A stretch of 52,500 nt of DNA, from positions 241,709 through 294,208 of the forward strand of contig CAJNDS010002424.1 of NCBI GenBank assembly GCA_905221605.1, read 5' to 3'. Each line of letters opens with the position of its first letter. Positions within the stretch are counted from its first letter, which is position 1. Shown here one piece after another: positions 40,483 through 50,135 of this stretch. A model generated the notes under the pieces. The model saw only the letters and a list, made by a program, of their open reading frames with translations. It ran no database searches and was not told the DNA's origin. This stretch comes from Symbiodinium natans. Its lineage: Eukaryota > Sar > Dinophyceae > Suessiales > Symbiodiniaceae. Both the position numbers and the translations under genes were made by a program.

Positions 40483-40705
40483 GAGGCGGTTCCTGCGCAC
40501 AACCTGCGCCTGTCGAGTTGTGTTAGGGTCTGGGGTTTGGGGTTTAAGGCCGCGGGCTCTGTGGTTCTGGGCTTCTTGGTTTTGCTTTTTTTTTTTTGGT
40601 TGAGGGTTCGGTCTCTCCGTTTCCTGAGCTTGACGATTACAGGCTTCAGTGTTTTATCCGATGGTGTCCACCACAGATCGCCTGCTCAAAATCGGGGCCA
40701 AATGA
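40483..40705 (+). CDS. Candidate gene end, model 20 (two exons)
   Basis: Exon 40483-40527 (EAVPAHNLRLSSCVR; the frame is open further left through LLRVK and into the C run as poly-Pro) joins in phase 0 to 40643-40705. The second exon follows TTGACGATTACAG and reads ASVFYPMVSTTDRLLKIGAK to TGA 40703-40705. The intron starts GTCTGGGGTTTGGGG and has a T run. Confidence 0.47.
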
Positions 40706-40842
40706 ACCCTAAACCCTAAACCCTAAACCCTAAACCCTAAACCCTAAACCCTAAACCCTAAAAACCCTAAACCCTAAAAACCCTAAACCCTAAACTATTT
40801 TGGGTGTAAGGGCAAGCAACCCTCAACCCTGTAGCCCTTAAA

Positions 40843-43091
40843 ATGTCCTGGTGGATGAGGGTTCTGAGGTTCAGGTTATCGCATTTAGGTTTTGGGCTAT
40901 ATAGCTCAGCCCCCCTAAGCATACCCCCATGTCATAGAGCCACCCATGAACCTGCAAGTAGACCCTAGACCATACCCTAAACCCTAAACCCTAAACCCTA
41001 AACCCGAAACCCTAAACCCTAAACCCTAAACCCTAACCCTAAACCCTAAACCCAAAAGCCTATCTTTTGCTTCTAGCCGGCTCCAAGACCCTCAGTCCCT
41101 GAGGGTCCAAGGTTTAGGGATTTGGGGTTTAGGGTCTGGCGGTTTAGGCTTTGAGGGCTTGGGGGCGTTTAATCATGGATGTTTCAACAATACTTTTATC
41201 GATATCGAATCCGTATCGATACCGAACCGTGAGGTATCGCTAATGCGCGGTATCGATATCGAACCGAATCGAAGCAGACCAGTATCGAGACACATCGCCA
41301 TCAACATCGAGTGCTTATCCATTAGGCCGTAGGCTTTCCAAGAAACAAAGGGAAGCGAGGTGTGTCAACAACACTTTTCATACTAAAAAACATGTAGACA
41401 TGGCCCTGAGAGCTCCCCGAAGGCACCCCCCCCAAAACGAACGCGAAACGACTCAGTGTCTGCCACTAACTCTCTTTTCGCGGGTCTAGGTCCAAAGCCT
41501 CTTTTGAGAGCTCCCCAAGGGCCCCCCCCCCCCAAGACGACCGTAAAACGAGTTAGTGGCATTCGTCACGCGGTTTTAGGTCAAAAAACACCCCCCCCAA
41601 CACGACCGTAACACGAGTAAGTGGCTGCCACTAATTCGTTTCGCGTGTTTAGATCATTTACAATGAATTCAAGTACAACCCAGAATTCTTTCGACAGAAG
41701 CCATGGAGTCAATAGCGCAACGGATAAGCCGTGCACCTCTAAACCGAAAGGTCGGCAGCTCGAATCGCCCTAATGACATGAGCAAAAACGCATTAGTGGC
41801 TGCCACTAAATCCTAGGAGCACGTTCCGCACCTCCAAGCACCCCTAAAGCACTTTTACGTCTTTGAGATCGTGAACTGTAGCGTTTAATTTTGCAGGCAA
41901 ACCCAGCTGTCGACCCTACAAAGCCAGACTATGCGATTTCGACGGCTGGTCATATTCATGTCCCTGAACCGTCCTAAGCCATTCACCTAACTCCTTAGAC
42001 CCAAACCTGCTTTGTAGGTTCGACAGTTGGATTTGCCCGAAACCTTAAACCCTACAGTTCGCGATCTTGGAAGTGCGGAACGTGCTCCAAAGATTTAGTG
42101 GCAGCCACTAATGCGTTTTTGCTCACGTCATTAGGGGGATTCGAGCTGCCGACCTTTCGGTTTAGAGGTGCACGGCTTATCCGTTGCGCTATTGACTCCA
42201 TGGCTTCTGTCGAAATAATTCTGGGTTGCACTTGAATTCATTGTAAATGACCTAAAAACGCGAAACGAACTAGTGGCAGCCACTTACTCGTTTTACGGTC
42301 GTGTTCGGGGGGGGTGCCTTTGGGGAGCTCTCAGAGGAGTCTCTTGACCTATAACCGCGCGACGAATTAGTGGCAGCCACTAACTCGTTTTACGGCCGTC
42401 TTGGGGGGGCCTTTGGGAGCTTTCAGAAGAGTTTTTTGACCTGACCGTCGACGTCGTCGACGGCCAGGATCAAACCCGAAAAACCCAAAACCCCAACAAC
42501 TCCCCAAAACCCGGAAGCATAACATTCTAAGGGTTTTGGGTTTCGGGTTCAAAAGGGATCTGCGTGAGGGCCTCCTTGTGCTGTAAAGAACCTTATTCCC
42601 AGCTGTGGCCTAATGGTAAAGCACGCCTCTCTCGATCACTTACCGCTAGCCATCGAGTATCGAACCGAACCGCTACCATCAATACTACCAATACTTAAAC
42701 GAGTAGTAATCGGTAAAAAAAGGTATTGATCGAACCGGTAGATTACATCCATGTTAATTAATTTTGGGTTTAGGGATTTTAGGGTTTTTTTGGGGTTTAG
42801 GGCTTAGGGTTTAGGGTTTAGGGTTTAGGGGTGAGCAACGAACCCTAACCCAAGCCCCCAATCCGGCGCGATGAAGGAGAGAAAGGCGCCTTGAGGGTTC
42901 TGGTCGCTTCGGGTTCCAGGGGGGGTTTAGGGTTTAGGGTTTAGGCTTTAGGGTTTAGGGCCGGTTTAGGGTTTAGGGTTTAGGGTTTAGAGTTTAGGGT
43001 TTAGGGTAAGTAGGGTCAAGGGCGCTCATCTGTTGAAGGTGGTAGCAAGCTGAGCCAGCCCGACATGAATGCTAGTAGCGATCACCCCTAG
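40843..43091 (+). CDS. Candidate complete gene, model 21 (60 codons, fold-back element in intron)
   Basis: ATG 40843 starts exon 40843-40874 (MSWWMRVLRF, donor AG-GTTATC). It continues in phase 2 to 41077-41104 (acceptor TATCTTTTGCTTCTAG; RLQDPQSLR), phase 0 to 42855-42924 (PPIRRDEGEKGALRVLVASG) and phase 1 to 43039-43091 (SKLSQPDMNASSDHP, TAG 43089-43091). The second intron (41105-42854) contains the whole 1.58-kb fold-back element. The exons are short, so the model could be partly wrong. Confidence 0.38.
41705..41775 (+). tRNA. tRNA-Arg(UCU)-like sequence, left arm
   Basis: A box TAGCGCAACGG at 41713-41723 and B box AGCTCGAATCG at 41757-41767. The D-arm region GCGCAACGGATAA and an anticodon-region CTCTAA align with eukaryotic tRNA-Arg-UCU. 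The anticodon stem and acceptor stem do not pair, so it is a tRNA-derived SINE segment, not a working tRNA. Confidence 0.5.
42133..42199 (-). tRNA. tRNA-Arg(UCU)-like sequence, right arm
   Basis: This is a nearly identical inverted copy of 41705-41775, read on the minus strand, with the same A and B boxes. Conservation of this block exceeds that of the surrounding arms, as expected if Pol III transcription drove amplification. Confidence 0.5.
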
Positions 43092-43229
43092 CGAAAGAAA
43101 ATCGGGGCGGGTCTCCTGCGAAGGTGCCCTAAACCCTAAACCCTAAACCCTAAACCCTAAACCCTAAACCCTAAACCCTAAACCCTAAACCCTAAACCCT
43201 AAACCCTAAACCCTAAACCCTAAACGCAG

Positions 43230-43313
43230 AGTGCCCGCCTCTTCTAAGGACTCCTCCTCCATGACCAGAACTGCTTCAGGGTCGAGCGTGTCCGCCTCAG
43301 AGTTCTACCAAGG
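43230..43313 (+). CDS. Candidate Ser-rich exon
   Basis: After CTAAACGCAG the frame SKDSSSMTRTASGSSVSASE then FYQ runs to GG-GTAATAG. The left flank is a 14-copy CCCTAAA array. An AG-rich continuation near 43767-43820 (SAGLCVNASYRC, donor GTACGT) may belong to the same gene. Confidence 0.38.
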
Positions 43314-43396
43314 GTAATAGAGGGGGCCTTAAGGTTTAGAATAGGGGTTTAAGTTTAGGGTTTAGGGCTTAGGGCTTAGGGCTACTTTAGGGGCCT

Positions 43397-43480
43397 TGAT
43401 GCATAGAATAGGCTTTTTGGGGGGTGATTATCGAATATTTATAGAGGGACCATAAGGGGATACCATTAGTAACTACTCTT
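43397..43480. mobile_element. Element family 5 copy
   Basis: It carries atttatagagggaccataaggggataccattag, shared in part with 21176-21345. Coding capacity none. Confidence 0.45.
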
Positions 43481-43929
43481 AGATGGCAGATGGGCGTGGG
43501 GGAACAAAAAGGCGCAGGGGCTAATTTTTGGGGACGTCCCCAACAGCCCAAGGCCCAGTAGCCCCTAGACCCTACAGCCCCAGGCCCAGTAGGAAATGCC
43601 CACGGAAAACTTTGCCAAAATGCCCTGCCCACGGAAAAACTTTGCCAAAATGCCGCAATACCCAACACCCATATATACGAGAAGAAGAGGTTTAGGGCTG
43701 AGGGTGTCAAGTTGGAGCGCCCTGCCCCACGAAATTTCACTCTAACCCTACACCCTAAAATGCAGAATACTGCATCTGCAGGACTATGTGTGAATGCTTC
43801 CTATAGATGCAGGTACGTACAGTGCTCGCCATACTGCAAGTGTGTACATTCATACACTGAGGTGTGTCTTGTATATAAGCACATGTATATGATGGGTAGG
43901 CAATGTGAGTACGCGCATACTTCCATGCT

Positions 43930-44170
43930 TGCGTGCATACAAACAAACATACATACATGAGACAGACATACATGCATGCATACACACATATCTGTATATT
44001 GTTATACATACAAACATGTACACACATACATACATACATACATACATACATACATACATACATACATACATACATACATACATACACACAGACATAATTA
44101 CATACATACATATATGTGTATATATATATATATACACCCAAATATATATATATATATATATATATGTATA
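43930..44170. repeat. CATA tetranucleotide and TA microsatellite
   Basis: (CATA)n at about 44008-44085 is followed by (TA)n blocks to 44170. His/Tyr/Ile and Cys/Met/Tyr open frames are repeat translations. Confidence 0.95.
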
Positions 44171-44224
44171 TGTGCACGTACCACTATTCCACAAGTGATA
44201 GAGAACTATCACATCTATGTGGAG

Positions 44225-44330
44225 CTGCCCACGCCTGGCTCTTGAGCTTCTCTTCGCTGGCTTCGTGGGCAAAGAGCGTCAGGATCAGCCAGAGGCTCCA
44301 TGCCCTGGCCGAGAGCTTTGGGTTGCACAG
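44225..44330 (+). CDS. Candidate exon with strong third-position GC bias
   Basis: From CATCTATGTGGAG to AG-GTTGGG the frame AHAWLLSFSSLASWAKSVRI then SQRLHALAESFGLH has about 85% G or C at third positions, against about 54% in the next open frame (FAGFVGKERQDQPEAPCPG). The predicted peptide is amphipathic-helix-like. Confidence 0.43.
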
Positions 44331-44788
44331 GTTGGGTTTAGGGTTTAGGGTTTAGGGTTTAGGGTTTAGGGCTTAGGGTTTAGGGTTTAGGGCTTAGGGC
44401 TTAGGGCTGAGGGTTTAGGGCTTTGGGTTTAGGGTTTAGGGTTTAGGGCTTAGGGCTTAGGGTTTAGGGTTTGGGGTTTGGGGTCCAGGGTCTAGGGTCT
44501 AGGGTTTGTGTTTTTTTATTCGGAAGAGGGAGGGGTGGGGGGGGGGGGGAGGGGGGGAAGAGGGCATATGTATCACATGGCAGAATCCCAGCATATAATA
44601 CAGTATAGAATGGAATATATATATATATGTTTTTGTATATATAGCGAAACTATAATACAGAATATATATATATATACATGTACATAATACAATGACAACA
44701 ACGATAGAAATCATAAACATGCTTGAAGAACACATACTTCATGTAGCTTGAGTTTTCTGGTGGAGGCCGAGGTTGTCCCTTGATACAG

Positions 44789-45741
44789 GGACCTGAACCC
44801 CCTTGCGAAAAAAAGCCCCCCGCCCCTGCAAAAAAGGGCGAATATGGGACGTGGGTACTATGCTGCTGACTAGAAGGCTTAGGGTTTAGGGTTTAGCGTT
44901 TGGGGTTTGGGGTTTAGCGTTTGGGGTTTAGGGTTTAGGGTTTAGGGATAGCAAAAACTCGAAGTACACAGCCATGTCTACCACCATCCAAAAAGGGCCG
45001 AGCCCCCTCTAAGGAGGACGACCCCAAGTGTGACTAAATCCGGACCTCCATGCTTCGACCCTATGTGGTCACTTCCCTAACCCCTAAACCCTAAACCCTA
45101 AACCCTAAACCCTAAACCCTAAACCCTAAACCCTAAACCCTAAACCCTAAACCCTAAACCCTAAACCCTAGCCCTAAGCCCGAAACCCGAAACCCTAAAC
45201 CTCTAAACGATGGTCCTTTTGGGGGTTTCTTAGTATCCGGCGGCCCCTCTGGATTAGGGCTCGTAGCTCCAAACCCTAAACCCTGAACCCTAAACCCTAA
45301 ACCCAAAACCCTAAACCCTAAACCCGAAACCCTAAACCCTGAAAGATCCCGCCTTGCATAGTGATCTCCTGGCTTTTCGGCCCATGCGAGCATCTGAGTG
45401 AGGAAGCCGGCCCGGGTCACGTACCTGAGGGGCCCGCAAAGGACTTAAGTTTAGGGTTTAGGGTTTAGGGTTTAGGGTTTAGGGTTTAGGGTTTAGGGTT
45501 TAGGGTTTAGGGTTTAGGGTCGTAGCATAATAACTTTTTGGGGTCGGTTACTTGGGTTTAGGGCTCCGGATGCGCAGCGTTTTCAGACGATGTCGTGCTC
45601 CAAAAGTGCCGTGTGCCGAAATGCCCCTCGACGATCGGCTACCCCGAACGACATCAACGACAAATGCCCTCAAGCCTGACCATGTCCCCCCTTGAACCCT
45701 CCACCCCCTCGAACCTAGGCCTCAGCCCGAAAACGCCCTAA
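44789..45741 (+). CDS. Candidate gene, model 22 (five exons, stop in telomeric repeat)
   Basis: Exons 44789-44850 (acceptor TTGATACAG; CEKKPPAPAKKGEYG), 44972-45027 (HVYHHPKRAEPPLRRTTP), 45234-45262 (SGGPSGLGL), 45346-45448 (VISWLFGPCEHLSEEAGPGH) and 45587-45741 (acceptor GCGTTTTCAG) join in phases 2, 1, 0, 1. The last exon is open for 50 codons (VVLQKCRVPKCPSTIGYPER) and ends TAA 45739-45741, where the TAA is the first CCCTAA of the following array. Pro/Lys-rich N-terminal part. Start codon not found. Confidence 0.48.
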
Positions 45742-45823
45742 ACCCTAAACCCTAAACCCTAAACCCTAAACCCTAAACCCTAAACCCTAAACCCTAAACC
45801 CTAAACCCTAAACCCTAAACGAG

Positions 45824-45893
45824 CATTGAGGCGGAGACTTCGATGTGTTGCTGCTGGCACGTGCTGCGGCACCATTCCGCAGAGTCTGAGCAG
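45824..45893 (+). CDS. Candidate exon, two open frames
   Basis: The island lies between a 13-copy CCCTAAA array and a TTTAGGG array, ending CAG-GTTTAG. One frame contains ATG (MCCCWHVLRHHSAESEQ), the other reads LRRRLRCVAAGTCCGTIPQS. Frame undecided. Confidence 0.3.
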
Positions 45894-46159
45894 GTTTAGG
45901 GTTTAGGGTTTAGGGTTTAGGGTTTAGGGTTTAGGGTTTAGGGTTTAGGGTTTAGGGTTTAGGGTTCAGGGTTTAGGGTTTAGGGTTTAGGGTTTAGGGC
46001 TTTGCAGTGGGTTTGAGGGTTTTGGGGGGTCCGAGGCCTTGAGTTTCTCAAGGGGGTCTGGGGATTCGGGATTCGAGGGGTTTTAGGGTCTAAGCCCCAA
46101 ACCCTAAACCCTAAACCCTAAACCCTAAACCCTAAACCCTAAACCCTAAACCCATGTAG

Positions 46160-46447
46160 GTGAGTGCAAGACCACCTCGGCGAGCTGGGGGCACTCCGTC
46201 CTGCGCGCCAGCGTGCGATCCTGCGGCAGGACCAAGGGGGGTTTAGGGTTTAGGGTTTCGGGTCTGGGGTCTGGGGTTTAGGGTTTAGGGTTTCGGGTTT
46301 CGGGTTTAGGGTTTAGGGTTTCGGGTTTCGGGTTTCGGGTTTGGGGTTTAGGGTTTCGGGTTTCGGGTTTAGGGTTTAGGGTTGAGGGTTTCGGGACCAA
46401 AGGCATACTGATTCTTCGTAGGGCACGCCGCACCAGCGCACCTTGAG
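46160..46447 (+). CDS. Candidate spliced gene, model 23 (partial)
   Basis: Exon 46160-46240 (TTSASWGHSVLRASVRSCGR, nearly all third positions G or C, donor G-GTTTAG) joins in phase 1 to 46422-46447 (acceptor GATTCTTCGTAG; HAAPAHLE; probable GC donor). The intron consists of TTTAGGG and TTTCGGG units. Confidence 0.38.
46241..46395 (+). repeat. TTTAGGG / TTTCGGG variant array
   Basis: TTTCGGG doublets and triplets are interspersed with TTTAGGG in a patterned way, ending TTGAGGG. It forms most of the intron of model 23. Confidence 0.9.
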
Positions 46448-46725
46448 GCCCCAAAACCCAAAACCCTAAACCCTAAACCCAAAACCCTAAACCCGAAACC
46501 CTAAACCCGAAACCCTAAACCCTAAACCCTAACTTCAAAACACCATGCCGAAGAAGCCCACGAGCCCCAGTGGGACTGCAACAGTTTAGGACTGAGGGCT
46601 TCTGGACTTAACACAGCCACTCAAATTGACATAAAACCCTCAACCCTCGGCCCTCAGCCCTAAACCCTAAACCCTAAACCGGAAGGGCGTGAAGAAACTC
46701 CGAAAATTCGGGACTCCGGTCCACG

Positions 46726-47136
46726 ATGGCTGCGAAGTGGACGTTCGTCGTCGGGATGAAGAGCACATGGCACATCACGGCCACCATCCTTGACCGTTTG
46801 CCAAATGGTTGGGGTTTTAAGGAGAATACTTTCGCAGGCGAAGTGGGTTGGGGTGGGTTAGGGTGGTTTGGGGTGGGTTGGGGTTGGGGAGGTGTGTTCT
46901 GGGGGGTGGGGTCTGGGACTGGGGTCCGGGTGGAGTCGATGGGGTGGGGTGGGGGGGGTGCATGGGGTGGTAGCCTAAACCCTAAACCCTAAACCCTAAA
47001 CCCCAAACCCTAAACCCTAAACCCCAAACCCCAAACCCAAAACCCAAAACCCTAAACCCCGCACTTCGCGCAGGGGCCCTGGCAGCCGCAACATGTGCCG
47101 CAGCTCGCGGACCTGCGTTCCGTCCCGGACGTCTAG
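46726..47136 (+). CDS. Candidate complete gene, model 24 (59 codons)
   Basis: ATG 46726 opens exon 46726-46842 (MAAKWTFVVGMKSTWHITAT then ILDRLPNGWGFKENTFAGE, donor GTGGGT). It joins in phase 0 to 47074-47136 (acceptor GCACTTCGCGCAG; QHVPQLADLRSVPDV, TAG 47134-47136). An overlapping alternative starts at ATG 46545 (MPKKPTSPSGTAT, donor GTTTAG), splices to 46686 and ends TGA 46791-46793. The two cannot both be primary. The intron is GGGTTGGGGTGG-rich, then CCCTAAA. Confidence 0.43.
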
Positions 47137-47675
47137 GGCCGATGGGCTTGGGTTTGCCCTAAACCCTAAACCCTAAACCCTAACCCCTAAACCCTAAACC
47201 CTAAACCCTAAACCCTAAACCCTAAAACTCAGGGTAAGCTGCAACAAGTGTTTAGGGTCCAGGGTAAGGTCCTGGAGCTTCGCTGGCCCTTTGTTCCCTG
47301 AAGTGTTGCCAAGCACACGAACCCCAAACCTTCGCATGCAACCCCAAACCCTTAACCCTGAACCCTACATACTACCCTGTGACCTAAACCCCCATTGAAG
47401 CAAAAAAACACCTGAGAATCACGTAGAGCATCTCTCTGACTGTTGAGGCGTCTTTGGCTTGAAGCAGGGGGGGGGGTGAAGGGGTGAAGGTCTCAGAGTC
47501 TAGAGATTCGGGTTTAGGCTTTCGGCCTTTGGTTCAAGGGGTCAAGGGTCTCAAGTTTTGAAGGCAGAGGGTCTGAAGGGTCTAGAGTCTTCAGAGGAAA
47601 AGCGGGTTATGGCTCATGGTGTTCGGGTTTTGGGGTCTAACCCTAAACCCTAGGCCCTAAACGAACCCCGCGGAG

Positions 47676-48042
47676 ATGAGGCCGGCACATCCCATATCCC
47701 GAAGGTCCGATGGATGGCATAGTTGACCTGCCTGACGCAGGGTTCAGGGTTCAGAGTGCAGGGAGTCGAGGGTCGGAGGGTGTGGGGTTAGGGCTTCTAG
47801 GGCTTACAGGGCTTCGGCGGGCTTTGGGTTGATTCGAAGGATTTTCCTTACTCGCCCTAAACAGACTAAGCGAAATGCAATTGAATGCAAGCGATGCGGG
47901 AGGGCTAAAAGGTCGTTCCCTTGTGTTTCGTCACCTGATGTCGACTCTTCTCCCCAACTATTTGCTTAAGAACCCCCTCCTCCCCCCAAAACAAGTCCTT
48001 CCTTACATGTGCAATGGGGATGGGGGGTTCTTAAGCAAATAG
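47676..48042 (+). CDS. Candidate complete gene, model 25, ending in an exonised MITE
   Basis: ATG 47676 opens a 29-nt exon (MRPAHPISR, donor AG-GTCCGA). In phase 2 it joins exon 47865-48042 (acceptor CCCTAAACAG; EMQLNASDAGGLKGRSLVFR then HLMSTLLPN). From 47958 the frame runs through the element family 2 copy (YLLKNPLLPPKQVLPYMCNG) to TAG 48040-48042 in its right terminal repeat. If real, the element supplies the last 28 residues and the stop. Confidence 0.4.
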
Positions 48043-48045
48043 TAG
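47958..48045. mobile_element. Element family 2 (MITE), about 88 bp
   Basis: CTATTTGCTTAAGAACCCCC and GGGGGTTCTTAAGCAAATAG form near-perfect 20-bp terminal inverted repeats. It is the best preserved copy of the family. Confidence 0.88.
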
Positions 48046-48174
48046 TGCCTAATGTGAGTCCTAAACCGAAACCCCAACCTAAACCCTAAACAACCCCAAA
48101 CCCCCCAAACCCTAGCCCTAAACCCTAAACCCTAAACCCTAAACCCTAAACCCTGAATCCTGAACCCTGTAACC

Positions 48175-48714
48175 ATGCCAGCATTAAGCATTAGGCCTGC
48201 ACGCTGTGAAGCGCCAGGGGCTTTGAGAAGGGCATGGAAGGGCCAGGCGTTCGCCCTAAACCCCAAACCCCAAACCCTAAACCCTAAACCCTAAACCCTA
48301 AACCCTAAACCCCAAACCCTAAACCCTAAACCCTAAACCCTAAACCCTGCCCATGAACATTACCTTACAACTGCCCAAGCCTGGCGCGCTCTTCGGCTTG
48401 CAGGCCGGAAGAGAAGAGGCAGTGGACCTACCATGGAAGCTCACTCACTCGTTACGGTTGGGGTTCAGGGCTTAGGGTTAAGGATTTAGACTCAGACCCT
48501 AAACCCTAAACCCCAAACCCCAAACCCTAAACCCTAAACCCTAAACCCTAAACCCTAAACCCTAAACCCTAAACCCTAAACCCTAAACCCTAAACCCTAA
48601 ACCCTAAACCCTAAACCCTAACCCTAAACCGCTGGGTTCGAGGTTTGGGGTGTAGCAGCTGCTGGATCTCGGAACTCTCAGGATGCGCGGGGAGGATGCC
48701 ACACTCGGTTGTGA
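48175..48714 (+). CDS. Candidate complete gene, model 26 (60 codons)
   Basis: ATG 48175 (context AACCATGCC) opens exon 48175-48248 (MPALSIRPARCEAPGALRRA). It joins in phase 2 to 48404-48456 (acceptor GCGCTCTTCGGCTTGCAG; PEEKRQWTYHGSSLTRY) and phase 1 to 48659-48714 (GSRNSQDARGGCHTRL, TGA 48712-48714). The first intron starts GTTCGCCC and is CCCTAAA; the last ends with a long CCCTAAA array. The start is 133 bp after the stop of model 25. Confidence 0.43.
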
Positions 48715-48892
48715 AGGGTTTAGGGTTTAGGGTTTAGGGTTTAGGGTTTAGGGTTTAGGGTTTAGGGTTTAGGGTTTAGGGTTTAGGGTATGCTCCCTAG
48801 GTCTGAGGGCGGCGCGACGACAAAGACAAGTTTAGGGTTTAGGGTTTAGGGTTTAGGGTTTAGGGTTTAGGGTTCTGGGGTTTTAGGGTTTC

Positions 48893-48999
48893 CTACTGTT
48901 TGCTTAAGAACCCCAAAAGAATAACAAATACAATAATTCCTATATCACCCTTACCAGGAAGAACCGTTAATTTGTTCGGGGTTCTTGAGCAATTGGTAG
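48893..48999. mobile_element. Element family 2 (MITE), 107 bp
   Basis: CTACTGTTTGCTTAAGAACC and GGTTCTTGAGCAATTGGTAG are imperfect inverted ends. It lies in unique sequence without a visible exon. Confidence 0.8.
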
Positions 49000-49230
49000 T
49001 TTATAGCGTGTAGGGCTTGTAGGGCTTTATTCAGTCTGGAGTCAAGAGTGTCTTCTAAGGGTCGAGACTTCACACAGCTTCTGGCTTATGGGGCTTACAG
49101 GGTCTCTAGTAGGGCTTGCAGGCTTTATCGCCTTTATGCGGTCCAAAACCTAGTCGCTCTGCACCTTAATCCGTGGACAACTCTCGGAGGTTCGAGCTTA
49201 GGGTTTAGGGCATTACTTTGGGGTTGAAGC
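49000..49230. other. Unique stretch without a supported gene
   Basis: Degenerate gtagggctt units and unique sequence. No splice-bounded open frame stood out on either strand. Confidence 0.5.
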
Positions 49231-49312
49231 CCTAAACCCTAAACCCTAAGCCCTAAACCCTAAACCCTAAGCCCTAAACCCAAAACCCTAAACCCAAAAC
49301 CCTAGACCTACC

Positions 49313-49366
49313 ATGGCCTGGCACAAGTTGCTGAAGATGCGGAGGCCCTTGGGAGATGAGCTTTGA
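49313..49366 (+). CDS. Candidate 17-codon small ORF or first exon
   Basis: ATG in context CTACCATGG right after a CCCTAAA array; frame MAWHKLLKMRRPLGDEL to TGA 49364-49366. A GTTGCT inside could be a donor. Very short. Confidence 0.25.
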   Translation: MAWHKLLKMRRPLGDEL

Positions 49367-49681
49367 GGGATGATGGGGGCCATTTCTTTTTGGTGTTTAC
49401 CCTTTTAAGGCTTCAGTTTTCAGGGTTGCGGTTTAGGGTTTAGGGTTTAGGGTTTAGGGTTTAGGGTTTAGGGTTCAGGGTTTAAGGTTTAGGGTTTAAG
49501 GTTTAGGGTTTAGGGTTTAAGGTTACCCGAAACCCTTTACCATAACCTATGCCCGAAACCCTAAACCCTATGTCTTAGGGCTCGTAGGGTTCTAGGGGTC
49601 TATGGGACGGGGAGGCATCTCCAACAATGCACGGCGTGGGGGGGTTTAGGGTTTAGGGCGTATAGGGTTTATCTAGTGTTT

Positions 49682-49780
49682 AGGGTCTCTAATCGACGGG
49701 TGGCTTGCACGTCTAAATGCCCATGGACCTGCATCCCAGCAGGACGTCGCGCTGAAAACTCCCACATGCGCCGGGGACAA
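49682..49780 (+). CDS. Candidate exon
   Basis: The frame VSNRRVACTSKCPWTCIPAG then RRAENSHMRRGQ follows TTTAG units. The antisense frame is also open. Its right end is not bounded by a clear GT before the next element. Confidence 0.3.
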
Positions 49781-49825
49781 AACCCTTTCAGCCCTAAACT
49801 CAAAGCCCTTAAACCCGAACACCTA

Positions 49826-49935
49826 CTTGGAGGTTCATGGTACTCATTGACCAAGTATATCTGTACTCATAACCCACTTATAAGCCCCTTAAGTGCCCGA
49901 ATATAGTTATAAGTACAGATATAACTGCCTCCATG
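49826..49935. mobile_element. Element family 1 (MITE), diverged copy
   Basis: It starts CTTGGAGGTTCATGGTACTC and carries the core taagccccttaagtgcc shared with 29511-29616. The right end is eroded. Confidence 0.6.
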
Positions 49936-50047
49936 TATAAACCCCTTCACCCGCTGACAGCAAGGGTGGAGGGAGAGGGAGGAAGGTCGAACTCTGTCGA
50001 GGATGAATTTGGCACGGCTTGGGCTTCGGATTTCGGGTTTAGGCTAG

Positions 50048-50135
50048 GGTTTAGGGTGTAGGGTGTAGGGTGTAGGGTGTAGGGTGTAGGGTGTAGGGTG
50101 TAGGGTGTAGGGTTTAGGGTTTAGGGTTAAGGGTC
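50048..50135 (+). repeat. TGTAGGG variant array
   Basis: About nine uniform TGTAGGG units are followed by TTTAGGG. It is the complement type of the CCCTACA block at 33378-33458. Confidence 0.92.

Larger units (their letters stand above)
41174..42753. mobile_element. 1580-bp fold-back element with tRNA-like arms
   Basis: Both ends read CATGGATGT inward and are flanked by TTAAT (41169-41173 and 42754-42758), a likely 5-bp target duplication. The arms are imperfect inverted repeats over most of the length. About 41400-41930 pairs with 42010-42460, and the outer atcgatatcgaacc-rich zones pair more weakly. The centre is about 41960-41990. Each arm carries a tRNA-Arg-like block, and both outer zones carry an A-box-like GGCCTAATGG. 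No transposase frame is visible, so it is non-autonomous. Confidence 0.75.

Noticed and set aside
42600-42680. Second tRNA gene at the right edge of the fold-back (TGGCCTAATGG A box)
   Set aside because: A matching B box at tRNA distance is missing; it is listed as part of the element only.
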